NCBI RefSeq assembly: GCF_000773975.1
Contig: NZ_JRUQ01000027.1
Coordinates: forward strand, 186,001 to 250,000
DNA from: Erwinia typographi
GTDB lineage: Bacteria; Pseudomonadota; Gammaproteobacteria; Enterobacterales; Enterobacteriaceae
Length of the DNA stretch: 64,000 nucleotides
Direction: 5' to 3'
Below are positions 8,778 through 17,096 of the stretch, piece by piece (the stretch's first letter is position 1; each line of letters begins with the position of its first letter). The position numbers and the translations under genes were made by a program. The notes below the pieces were generated by a model. It ran no database searches, was not told the DNA's origin, and was given only the letters and a program-made list of their open reading frames with translations.

Positions 8778-8869
8778 TCGGCCGGTGAGCGTGAAGAGAC
8801 GGTATTCGATACTATGACTATTCGTTCATAGAGGGCGACGATAGCTGCGCCCAGCGGGGATACCGTTAA

Positions 8870-9775
8870 ATGAAACATCTGCCTCCTGTAGCGGCCTTAC
8901 GGACCTTTGAGGTCGCAACACGGCACGCTACCTTCACCTCGGCTTCTGAAGAGCTGCATATCACCCAAAGTGCGGTCAGCCATCAGCTGAAAAACCTCGA
9001 AGAGATCTGGGGATTACAGCTGTTCCAGCGGGGTAAATCATTAAGCCTGACCCCGGCCGGAGCGGCTCTTGCCCCGATTGTGCGTGAATTTTTTATGAAC
9101 CTGGAAGCCACGCTGGCTGATTTACACGAGCAAAAGGGCAAAGTCAGGCTGCGGGTCAGCACCACCTATTCTTTTGCGCTCAAGTGGTTGTTACCCCGCT
9201 TGCCGGACCTCGCGCGGCTGCATCCGGACATTCTGGTTACGCTGGAATCCACTGATAAAGCGATTAATTTTTCCAGCTCAGAGTCGGACGTGGCTATCCG
9301 TTTTGGCAATGGCAACTATCCTGCGCTGCACGCCGAATTTATGTTTCGTGAGCAAATCTTTCCGGTCGCCAGTCCCGCGCTTCTGCACCGTTTTGGCACG
9401 CCTCAGGCTCCAGCCGAACTATTGCGTTACCCGCTCCTGACCCGAGATGGCGCAGACCTGGTGCCAAAGTGGGAGGCATGGTTTAAGCAGGTCGGCGTGA
9501 GTATTTCCGCTCTCCAGGAGAACGTCAGGCTTGCTGATACCAACATGACCATCGAGGCGGCGCTGTTGGGGCAGGGGGTTGCGCTGGCGCGTAGCGGACA
9601 CGTTGAAAAGGAGATCGACGAGGGCAGCCTGACCCGCCTGTTTGATCTGTTTTCCCCTTCACCCACGGCCTATTATTTTGTCTGTCCTAAAGGGATTGAA
9701 ACGCAACCGCACATCATCAACTTCCGCAACTGGCTGCTGGCCGAATCCCGCAAGGCGCAGGACCGCTATCGCTGA
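8870..9775 (+). CDS. LysR-family regulator, GcvA-like
   Basis: The 301-residue protein starts MKHLPPVAALRTFEVATRHA and has the helix-turn-helix ASEELHITQSAVSHQLKNLEE (about 26-46), the pattern of the GcvA/AmpR subgroup. The effector domain follows from about residue 90. It lies 92 bp after the amino-acid transporter ATPase and 75 bp before an EamA transporter, both on the same strand. It may control either side. Confidence 0.9.
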   Translation: MKHLPPVAALRTFEVATRHATFTSASEELHITQSAVSHQLKNLEEIWGLQLFQRGKSLSLTPAGAALAPIVREFFMNLEATLADLHEQKGKVRLRVSTTYSFALKWLLPRLPDLARLHPDILVTLESTDKAINFSSSESDVAIRFGNGNYPALHAEFMFREQIFPVASPALLHRFGTPQAPAELLRYPLLTRDGADLVPKWEAWFKQVGVSISALQENVRLADTNMTIEAALLGQGVALARSGHVEKEIDEGSLTRLFDLFSPSPTAYYFVCPKGIETQPHIINFRNWLLAESRKAQDRYR

Positions 9776-9850
9776 AGTATGAGTTTTTACTCATGCTGTA
9801 ATGAAGAGACTTCGCTTTAATTGTGGCGGCAGGCTGCTTAGTATCAGCGC

Positions 9851-10678
9851 ATGCCTGGTTATATTATTTCACTCACCCTGTTCGCCGCCCTGCTTCATGC
9901 CAGCTGGAATGCTTTGCTGCGAGGGGGAACCGATAAACTCTGGTCGATGTCGATCATGTGCGTATCAATTGCGATCGCAAGCGTCGTCATCGCGCTGTTT
10001 CTGGCTCCGCCAGCGAAAGCCAGCTGGATTTATGCCGGACTCTCGGCGGTGCTGCACGTAGGCTATAACCTGTGTCTGGTCAGGAGTTATCAGATGGGCG
10101 AGCTTGGGCAAAACTATCCGATCGCACGGGGAAGCTCTCCGCTGCTGATCACCTTTGCCGCATCGATCTTTGCCGGAGAAAAGATAGCCATGCCCACCCT
10201 TGCAGGCATCGTGCTGATTTCCAGTGGGATCGTTGCTCTCGCCTTTCGCGGTCGCAGGCTGGCGGCACCGGGTTTGCCCTATGCTCTTGCAACCGGGTGT
10301 TTTATTGCCGCCTATAGCGTGGCGGACGGCATCGGCGTGCGGCTGTCCGGCGACGCGCTGGCCTACACTGTCTGGATGTGTGCGCTATGGGGGGTGATGA
10401 TGCCTGCGGTTTATATCAGCCTGCGTGGCACAACGCATTTATTTACCCTGCGGCCAGGGTTCATCCTGTCTCTTATTGGCGGGCTGGTCTCGCTTCTGGC
10501 TTACGGCATCGTTATCTATGCCATGTCGGCTGCGCCGCTGGGGGCGGTATCAGCACTGCGTGAAACCAGCGTGCTGTTCGCCGCGCTGATGGGTTATCTG
10601 TTTCTTGGTGAGAGGCTGACTCCGCGAAGAGTGCTGGCCTGCGGCGTTATCGCCCTGGGCATCCTCATTATTGGCTAA
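9851..10678 (+). CDS. EamA/DMT-superfamily transporter
   Basis: This is a 275-residue inner-membrane protein with about ten hydrophobic helices in two repeats. The second repeat carries the typical EamA pattern (APLGAVSALRETSVLFAALMGYLFLGERLTPRRVLACGVIALGI). Related carriers export amino acids or other metabolites. It overlaps none of its neighbours; the PanE-like gene starts 52 bp downstream, so co-transcription is likely. Confidence 0.88.
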   Translation: MPGYIISLTLFAALLHASWNALLRGGTDKLWSMSIMCVSIAIASVVIALFLAPPAKASWIYAGLSAVLHVGYNLCLVRSYQMGELGQNYPIARGSSPLLITFAASIFAGEKIAMPTLAGIVLISSGIVALAFRGRRLAAPGLPYALATGCFIAAYSVADGIGVRLSGDALAYTVWMCALWGVMMPAVYISLRGTTHLFTLRPGFILSLIGGLVSLLAYGIVIYAMSAAPLGAVSALRETSVLFAALMGYLFLGERLTPRRVLACGVIALGILIIG

Positions 10679-10730
10679 CGTCAGCCGTATTGCGCGATCG
10701 GCGCAGCAAATAATAATCAGGAGAATATTT

Positions 10731-11624
10731 ATGATGTCTGAACATTACCCGGTTGCTCTTATTGGTCCGGGGGCAATCGGCACCACTATAGCCGCCGCGC
10801 TGCATGAAGTAGGGCGAACGCCATTGGTTTGCGGCCGCACAGCGCACCAGCAGCTTGAGCTGCGTTTTGATCGGGGACGCATCGTGGTGCCGGGGCCGGT
10901 GCTGACCGACCCGGCGGAGATTAAGCAGCCGGTTGGCCTGGTTTTCGTGGCGGTGAAGGCTACGCAGATTAAAGCCACGGCTGCATGGCTGGCGAAGCTA
11001 TGCGACGAGAAAACGGTGGTTTGCGTGCTGCAAAACGGCGTGGAACAGAAAGCGCAGTTTGCCGACTATGTAGCGGGCGCGACCGTGCTGCCCTCGGTGG
11101 TGTGGTTCCCGGCGCAACGAGAACCTGACGCTTCTGTCTGGCTGCGAGCTAAACCTCGTCTGACGCTGCCAGACACGCCTGAAGCGGGTCTGGTCCTTAA
11201 GACGCTGCAGGGGACGCGCTGTGAAGTCGATCTCTCCGCCGATTTCATCTCTGTCGCCTGGCGCAAATTGTTGCAGAACGCGGTCGCCGGTCTGATGGTT
11301 CTGGCAGGGCGTCGGGCCGGGATGTTTTCGCGTCCCGATATCACCGCTCTGGCTTTGGCCTACCTGCGCGAGTGTCTTGCGGTTGCGCGTGCCGAAGGGG
11401 CAAGATTAAGTGATGACGTGCCGCAGGAGATTATCGATGGTTTTCATCGCGCTCCGGCCGACCTGGGCACCTCTATCCTTGCCGATCGACAGGCTGGGCA
11501 GCCGCTCGAATGGGACATCCGTAACGGGGTTGTGCAGCGCTATGGCCGGAATCAGGGGATTCCTACGCCGCTCAGCGACCTTATCGTGCCGCTTCTTGCC
11601 GCAGCCAGCGATGGGCCAGGCTGA
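10731..11624 (+). CDS. Ketopantoate reductase (PanE/ApbA)-family oxidoreductase
   Basis: I chose the ATG at 10731 (AGGAGAAT about 7 bases upstream); an ATG at 10734 is an alternative. The 297-residue product has a Rossmann motif GPGAIGTTIA near residue 12, the AVKATQ segment and a C-terminal helical domain (AWRKLLQNAVAGL, DIRNGVVQRYGRNQGIPTP) typical of PanE. As a gene outside the pantothenate context it may be a paralogue acting on another 2-oxo acid, so I give no symbol. Confidence 0.85.
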   Translation: MMSEHYPVALIGPGAIGTTIAAALHEVGRTPLVCGRTAHQQLELRFDRGRIVVPGPVLTDPAEIKQPVGLVFVAVKATQIKATAAWLAKLCDEKTVVCVLQNGVEQKAQFADYVAGATVLPSVVWFPAQREPDASVWLRAKPRLTLPDTPEAGLVLKTLQGTRCEVDLSADFISVAWRKLLQNAVAGLMVLAGRRAGMFSRPDITALALAYLRECLAVARAEGARLSDDVPQEIIDGFHRAPADLGTSILADRQAGQPLEWDIRNGVVQRYGRNQGIPTPLSDLIVPLLAAASDGPG

Positions 11625-11628
11625 AATG

Positions 11629-11663
11629 CTGTTACGCCAGCGGTAAGCAAGCTGGCGTAACAG
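11629..11663 (+). terminator. Long stem-loop after the PanE-like gene
   Basis: A perfect 13-bp inverted repeat (CTGTTACGCCAGC, 11629-11641, and its complement 11651-11663) with a 9-nt loop is followed by TTT. It begins 4 bases after the stop of the PanE-like gene and lies between converging genes. It probably terminates transcription from both sides. Confidence 0.75.
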
Positions 11664-11700
11664 TTTAGCCAGCGCTTTCAGGGCGCTGTCTGACAGGCCG

Positions 11701-12276
11701 TTATGCCTGCCAGGTACCCAGCTGTTTCGCGCTGTGAACCGCCAGCATATCCATCAGTTCAGGTGAAAGGCAGTCGTACGGCGTCAGCGTCAGCGAGGTT
11801 AAGCGCTCACGAACGGCTGCCATTTTTGAAGCAGGCGCGCCGCTTTCAATAATGGATGAGACGAAGGCAGCAAAGCCAGGCGTGGACCAGCCTTCAGCTT
11901 CAGACAGTTCAGTGTGAACAAAATCCAGGCCGTAGAAAGCGTGCTGCTCATTCTCAATGCGGCCATACATATGCACGCCGCACTCCGTGCAGGCATGACG
12001 CCTGATCAGGGCGTTCTCATCAACGACCTTTAATTTCTCCGCATGCGCCGTGACCGACACGTTATCCTTAGGAATGACGGCAACCAAAGAGAACAGCGCG
12101 CCTGAAGGTTTCCAACACTTAGTGCAACCACAGGCGTGGTTAAACATCGTCTGGCCTGCCAGCTTCACTTCAACCTGATTTTCAGCGCAGTGGCAGCGGA
12201 GCACGCCACCGGAAAAATGCTCATTGGTGGGTTTGATACCGGCGTCAACCGCCGGATGAATTTTCTGTACGTTCAT
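11701..12276 (-). CDS. gfa: S-(hydroxymethyl)glutathione synthase
   Basis: The 191-residue protein has the Gfa/CENP-V zinc fold cysteines: Cys28 and Cys30 (CHC), Cys49, Cys51 and Cys54 (CGCTKC), and Cys96 and Cys99 (CTECG). In the family it binds two zinc ions and promotes condensation of formaldehyde with glutathione. It follows frmA on the same strand (57-bp gap), forming the enzyme pair of the glutathione-dependent formaldehyde pathway. Confidence 0.94.
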   Translation of the reverse strand: MNVQKIHPAVDAGIKPTNEHFSGGVLRCHCAENQVEVKLAGQTMFNHACGCTKCWKPSGALFSLVAVIPKDNVSVTAHAEKLKVVDENALIRRHACTECGVHMYGRIENEQHAFYGLDFVHTELSEAEGWSTPGFAAFVSSIIESGAPASKMAAVRERLTSLTLTPYDCLSPELMDMLAVHSAKQLGTWQA

Positions 12277-12332
12277 GATTTCTCCTGCTTGCTCAGGCGT
12301 AGCTCATCAGCCACACCTGAAACGTTGAGCGA

Positions 12333-13505
<1,173 letters not shown>

Positions 13506-13563
13506 TTATCCTCGCTCACCGATTTTGATGAAAGTATCATCGGATGAGGGGAGTATAGATCGT

Positions 13564-13580
13564 ATACCCGGTAGGGGTAT
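13564..13580. promoter_or_regulatory. Putative FrmR operator upstream of frmA
   Basis: Inverted repeat ATACCC-GGTAG-GGGTAT. FrmR/RcnR-type regulators recognise G/C tracts flanked by AT-rich inverted repeats. A similar sequence lies upstream of frmR at 14037-14057, which supports a shared operator. Recognition is inferred. Confidence 0.55.
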
Positions 13581-13684
13581 AATGATTTATCGATGATGTT
13601 GCTGAATTTATTTTAATTAGCTGAAAATTAGAGTAATTAATTTTTTGTTTAGAGGCGAAGGTTACGCAGCGTTTTAATCCGGGC

Positions 13685-13710
13685 AAAAAAAACAGCACCT
13701 TAAGGTGCTG
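13685..13710 (-). terminator. Rho-independent terminator of frmR
   Basis: Read on the minus strand, a perfect palindromic stem CAGCACCTT / AAGGTGCTG (13693-13710) is followed by eight T residues (13685-13692). It starts 43 bases after the frmR stop codon and separates frmR from frmA-gfa. Confidence 0.88.
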
Positions 13711-13752
13711 CCTGGTTTTGTAATCTGAGGTCGTGCAATCGGGGCAGGGGGC

Positions 13753-14028
13753 TTACTTAAAGTAAGAACGAACCAGTTTAACCAGCTCACCTATATCTTG
13801 TTCGCTTTCGCTTTCGGCACTTAACTTACCGGCAAACTCTTCTTTGATATAGCTTTCCAGGACCTCCGTCATCAGGCCATTTATGGCACCTCTGACCGCC
13901 GCCATTTGCATCAGTACCGGGGCGCAATCCACCCCGGCTTCCAGCGAACGTTGTATGCCCTCGCACTGACCTTGTATTCTTTTAATTCGGTTAAGCGCAC
14001 GCTTTTTATCTTCAGGGGAGTGTGGCAT
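13753..14028 (-). CDS. frmR: Formaldehyde-responsive repressor, FrmR/RcnR family
   Basis: This is a 91-residue all-helical DUF156/CsoR-family protein. Pro2 and Cys35 are present; these are the residues linked to formaldehyde sensing in FrmR. Glu64 is present, as in FrmR, rather than the metal-binding His64 of RcnR. Position 60, histidine in E. coli FrmR from memory, is tyrosine here. It should repress its own gene and frmA-gfa and release DNA on reaction with formaldehyde. Confidence 0.9.
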   Translation of the reverse strand: MPHSPEDKKRALNRIKRIQGQCEGIQRSLEAGVDCAPVLMQMAAVRGAINGLMTEVLESYIKEEFAGKLSAESESEQDIGELVKLVRSYFK

Positions 14029-14036
14029 AAATCCTC

Positions 14037-14057
14037 ATATACTGTACCGGGGTATAT
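14037..14057. promoter_or_regulatory. Putative FrmR operator upstream of frmR
   Basis: Inverted repeat ATATAC (14037-14042) / GTATAT (14052-14057) with a GC-rich centre including ACCGGG. It lies immediately upstream of the frmR start and resembles the site before frmA. Autoregulation is inferred. Confidence 0.5.
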
Positions 14058-14059
14058 CA

Positions 14060-14311
14060 CTACATCAAGGCATTACCTTGTGTAGCTATAACTGCCATGA
14101 CAGTTGATGACTTAAGGAGACACGATTTTGCCTGGCGTCATGGGCTTTACCGGACAGTTTGCCAGATGGGCGCGCATCCACCAATACCCCCCTGGTAACT
14201 CTGTTCAGGTAGGATCGGATCTGTGAGCACGGAAAGTGCGGCAACTACTGGCTCAGGTCAGCGGCTAACAATAGTAGCCGGAAGGAGCACGGGGAGCGCT
14301 TCCGGTTTTTT
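14060..14311 (+). other. Structured intergenic region, candidate small RNA
   Basis: No gene was found between frmR and the 130-codon gene at 14313. The plus strand has several short inverted repeats (for example GCAC-ggaaa-GTGC at about 14227-14239) and ends with a strong hairpin plus T6 at 14278-14311. This could be a small RNA or the remains of an Rhs-associated segment. No promoter is convincing. Confidence 0.3.
14278..14311 (+). terminator. CCGGAAG/CTTCCGG terminator, copy 1
   Basis: CCGGAAG (14278-14284) pairs with CTTCCGG (14299-14305) and is followed by six T residues. The loop (GAGCACGGGGAGCG) is nearly the same as in the hairpin at 16795-16828. The two copies flank the tip and immunity remains of the Rhs locus. 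Confidence 0.75.
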
Positions 14312-14312
14312 G

Positions 14313-14705
14313 TCATTCACGTGGTATATTCTTTATTCCCAATTTCTTAGCCATAAATTGTAATTCTTCTTCCGTGTGTTTTCTTCGCTTAATTAATATA
14401 AAACATATGGCTTTTTCCATATCTTCGTTTATATACAGCTTGAAGAAATAATTATCATTTCTACCCGCTAGAATACTAATGGCGTCACCTTTAAATTTTG
14501 ACAAAACATTAATAGATGATTCTCCGCCATCAATAAGTAATCCTGAGTAATTAGCGTTATCAAGGTGAATTTTTAATTCACGCAATTCCTCATTTTTATT
14601 TCTTTGATGATTTTTAGAAAAAGCTATTTTTGAAGAAAATATTTCATTTCTTATCTCACTCGGAGAAAAGATTTTTAATAGAGATATCTCTCTGGGCTCG
14701 TTCAC
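14313..14705 (-). CDS. Small protein of unknown function, putative orphan immunity protein
   Basis: The product has 130 residues, starts at a GTG and has GGAGG 10 bases upstream. It is AT-rich and I recognise no family. It has a charged N-terminal helix region (KNHQRNKNEELRELKIHL), a mixed central part (LLIDGGESSINVL) and a C-terminal helix (EEELQFMAKKLGI). The GTG overlaps the TGA of an upstream 27-codon protein-like fragment (GTGA). This is the arrangement seen at the Rhs/immunity junction at 17093-17096. That position, last in a series of toxin and immunity remnants, suggests an orphan immunity gene. Confidence 0.6.
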   Translation of the reverse strand: MNEPREISLLKIFSPSEIRNEIFSSKIAFSKNHQRNKNEELRELKIHLDNANYSGLLIDGGESSINVLSKFKGDAISILAGRNDNYFFKLYINEDMEKAICFILIKRRKHTEEELQFMAKKLGIKNIPRE

Positions 14706-14785
14706 GACAAAAACACCTCCACATCACCATTTCTAATGCCTTTTAGCAATATTCCCATTTCAAAATATTTGTCAATGGATATATC
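14702..14785 (-). pseudogene. C-terminal fragment, possible decayed toxin or immunity tail
   Basis: On the minus strand 27 codons (DISIDKYFEMG... to ...DVEVFLS) run from an in-frame stop to a TGA overlapping the next gene's GTG. The composition is protein-like, with alternating hydrophobic residues. No start codon or longer frame is present. It appears to be the end of a gene whose front was lost in recombination. Confidence 0.4.
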
Positions 14786-14880
14786 TCATGCCTATAACGG
14801 AAAACTGTTTGTTAATATGTTCATTATATAATCCAGATGGTATTTTCTTGTTATTTTATTGGTTTTTATTTCATCTAATT

Positions 14881-15293
14881 TTACCTCTTGATTTCGTCAA
14901 CATAATATTCAGGTTTATAATGCGAGAATGAATATGTATGGCCATTAATAACAACACCACAGCCAATAATGTTTTCTTTATAAACAAAACAATCACCGAA
15001 GTATTTGGCACTCTTTAAGGCATATCTTTCCACTAATGTATCAACAGATAGTTTTTCTAAAGAAGAAATCAAATCATTAAGGCCAAAAGTAGTAATTTTA
15101 TTTTTTATGGTCGTGTTTAATCTAATTCTTGCTATGTTTAAAAAAACTCAACCCTACTTACTTCAGGATTGTTTGGTATTTCTTCTATATCAGCTGAAGA
15201 TAAAAAATTATGCAACATCTTCATCCACTCTTCTTCATTTCTTCCATCTAATAATGTCATTAAATAATGGATTGAATTTACTTTATTTCTCAT
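14881..15293 (-). pseudogene. Frameshifted putative immunity gene
   Basis: The first part is an ATG-started frame (15293 to 15138, 51 codons, MRNKVNSIHYLM... to ...VSRVEFF). It stops just after a run of seven A residues (15140-15146; T7 on the coding strand). One extra T would join it without interruption to the following frame (LNIARIRLNTT... through SLEKLSVDTLVERY to VDEIKR, ending at 14881), giving about 138 residues. The two halves read as one protein broken by a single-base loss. The family is unknown. The ATG overlaps the stop of a decayed toxin tail (ATGA), as for Rhs immunity genes. Confidence 0.6.
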
Positions 15294-15376
15294 AGAGTTG
15301 TCACCTTAACACTTGTTCGTGTCCCCATTTGAAGCCAATGAGCTAATGTGTTTTTTGTATCGGTAAGTACCCTATG
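15290..15376 (-). pseudogene. Decayed toxin-tip remnant
   Basis: The last 28 codons of a protein-like frame (HRVLTDTKNTLAHW... to ...TSVKVTTL) end in a TGA that overlaps the ATG at 15293. Immediately upstream the frame is closed by a TGA, and no continuing similarity to an Rhs core is seen. The overlap with the next gene and the position suggest the C-terminus of a former Rhs toxin tip paired with the frameshifted immunity gene. Confidence 0.4.
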
Positions 15377-15633
15377 TCAATGGACTATGGCAATGTTGAT
15401 ATTACCTGCTGAAATGATTAAGAAAATATAAGTTCACCGGATTTTTTTCCGTATAAAGCTGTTGGTACGAAGAGTAAATTTTTTACCGGTCAACAAGGAT
15501 GCATAAAAAGTCATCAGTGTATTTATTGAAAAATTCATGTTAAATTAATAGGGTACATTATTCTGGATTAAAAATACCAGGATCATTGTATTTTTATTGA
15601 ATGGTGAAGAAATGTTATGGATACTAATGATTT
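15377..15633. other. AT-rich non-coding stretch in the Rhs locus
   Basis: About 260 bases between the SUKH-type immunity gene and the decayed tip contain no convincing frame on either strand. Stop codons are dense and A/T runs frequent. It probably represents eroded toxin-gene DNA. Confidence 0.4.
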
Positions 15634-16200
15634 TTATCCATAAAAATAATCATAAAAAGCGTTGAAATTGTTATCGCCTATTATGGGGGATATTGCCGAT
15701 TTTAACTTGTCGGTGAAGTCTTTTTTTATTTCGTCATTATCATCAGCAATGTCAAAAATATTATAGCTACCATAAACTAGCTCAATTAGTTCGGTTAGTG
15801 ACGTGACGAAATCACAAAAATCATCAGCTATTCTAAATGGTTCACCAACATCATAATTTGCAAAGATTGGAGTGTTTTTATCATCAGTTACGGCGATTAT
15901 CGGCTTTCCTCCGCCTAAATCATCACCAATAACAATATAGTTATCAGTAAGGTAGCCATAACCAGTTTGAGCTTTTTCTAAATATGTAACCCCATATATT
16001 TTTATTGGTGTAAATCCGGTTTCAATTTTTAGTTCCTCTGGATTATAATTCTTGTAAAAATAATCCATCTCAGCTGAGCGGGGCAAGTTGTCTGGATATA
16101 TTTTATCTAAGTCGTCTATAACTTCAAAGTGCCCTGAAATAGAATATTTTTTGCAAGTATCAACGAAATTTTCTAATGTGTTATGAATATCGCTCATCAC
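15634..16200 (-). CDS. SMI1/KNR4 (SUKH)-type immunity protein
   Basis: The 188-residue protein begins MMSDIHNTLENFV (the second ATG at 16197 is possible). It has the SUKH layout: an N-terminal helix, PRSAEMDYFYKNYNP, a central strand region with GYGYLTDNYIVIGDDLGGGKPIIAV and NTPIFANYDVGEP, and then a helix with FVTSLTELIELVYG. SUKH proteins neutralise many nuclease-type polymorphic toxins. It follows the GHH-type toxin tip by 29 bp and is the likely cognate antidote. Confidence 0.82.
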   Translation of the reverse strand: MMSDIHNTLENFVDTCKKYSISGHFEVIDDLDKIYPDNLPRSAEMDYFYKNYNPEELKIETGFTPIKIYGVTYLEKAQTGYGYLTDNYIVIGDDLGGGKPIIAVTDDKNTPIFANYDVGEPFRIADDFCDFVTSLTELIELVYGSYNIFDIADDNDEIKKDFTDKLKSAISPIIGDNNFNAFYDYFYG

Positions 16201-16229
16201 ATATCCTCATTTTTTAGTATATATATACG

Positions 16230-16790
16230 TTATGCACAGCCAGACAAATTTTTACGTGTTAAGTTGCGATCTATCAATCGCCCTTTCCCTGGAGTTTCAT
16301 AGCTGCCACGGTGCCCTTGTAATCCATGCAAATGTTCATCGTATCCGCCAGGATGATTAGCCTTCTGAAGGAAAACAATATTCCTTGGGTCACCTTGCCA
16401 CTTTTCACCCAATATACCATTGCCTTTAACACTATTTATATGGTGACCAGTATATCCCATATCAGACATAATTGAAGAAAGCTGGCGATTGTTTTTTGTA
16501 CCAAGTATTACTTCACGTTCAGCAACTGTCCATTCCCTACTCCCCCCGCCGACTGCTACTAATTCTCGTTCTTCACCCCATGCTCGACTGATTGCAGTCG
16601 CTCTCGCACCTGGTTGAGAACTAAGGGTCAAAGCAGGTTTATAACGAACGAGGTCTTCTGCAGAAAGCCCCCACGGATCCACCCACCCCAGCGGATTAGG
16701 CGCATACTGGTAAAGATTATCGCCCCCAGCCAGCCCTATAGGGTCCTGCACCGTAAACCGTCCAACGGCGGGATCGTAGTAGCGGAATAA
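16230..16790 (-). pseudogene. Orphan Rhs C-terminal tip with GHH-type nuclease domain
   Basis: The frame begins without a start codon in Rhs core sequence ([20 protein letters not shown]), passes the closing motif ([15 protein letters not shown]) and continues 143 residues to ...[10 protein letters not shown]. The tip contains [15 protein letters not shown] and [10 protein letters not shown] followed by GDPRNIVFL and a late histidine (HGLQGH). This is the pattern of HNH/GHH-family toxin nucleases. The first 50 bases are identical to the junction in the full-length rhs gene. It is a silent tip that could be recombined into the main gene. A downstream GTG at 16751 is unlikely to be a true start. 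Confidence 0.78.
16741..16790 (-). repeat. Rhs core junction repeat, copy in orphan tip
   Basis: Fifty bases identical to 17592-17641, encoding the end of the Rhs core ([17 protein letters not shown]). Such identity supports tip displacement and gives homology for tip switching. Confidence 0.9.
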
Positions 16791-16794
16791 TAAA

Positions 16795-16828
16795 AAGCCG
16801 GAAGGATCACGGGGAGCACTTCCGGCTT
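16795..16828 (-). terminator. GCCGGAAG/CTTCCGGC terminator, copy 2
   Basis: On the minus strand, after the 87-residue immunity gene, an 8-bp stem (extended by A/T pairs) is followed by TTTTTATTATT. It should end the eagR-rhs-immunity transcript and so also keep the orphan tip silent. It is nearly identical in stem and loop to the hairpin at 14278-14311. Confidence 0.75.
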
Positions 16829-16832
16829 TACT

Positions 16833-17096
16833 TTATTTTACTTTATTAAGTTTATTTTTAAATTGGGTAATAAGATCAGTCCATTCTTTATAAGTGATAT
16901 TATTGATATAATAATCCCCAAGCCATTTTGGATGGCAACGTGATATTAAACTATCTATAGCATTCACTCTGTCAGAGTCATTTCTATTTAGCGTTAAAAC
17001 CTTAATCATCAATTTTTTAATATCATTAGCCTCATCAAAATAAGATGAGGCGGTTAACATATTACATATTTTTTCACTTATTTGTTCAAGATTCAT
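16833..17096 (-). CDS. Putative cognate immunity protein of the Rhs toxin
   Basis: This 87-residue, AT-rich, helical protein (start MNLEQISEKICNML, end ITQFKNKLNKVK) has an ATG overlapping the TGA of rhs (ATGA, 17093-17096). I do not recognise the family. Tight coupling to the toxin-bearing 3' end of rhs is the typical place for the immunity gene. A conserved-looking segment WLGDYYINNITYKEW lies near the end. Confidence 0.75.
   Translation of the reverse strand: MNLEQISEKICNMLTASSYFDEANDIKKLMIKVLTLNRNDSDRVNAIDSLISRCHPKWLGDYYINNITYKEWTDLITQFKNKLNKVK

Noticed and set aside
14881-15072. Stand-alone 63-codon gene starting at a TTG
   Set aside because: The frame continues upstream past the TTG with protein-like sequence and joins the preceding frame by a one-base shift, so it is better explained as half of a broken gene.
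16230-16751. Intact 173-residue gene starting at the GTG at 16751
   Set aside because: The GTG lies inside the conserved Rhs core motif and lacks a ribosome-binding site; the frame is a displaced Rhs tip.
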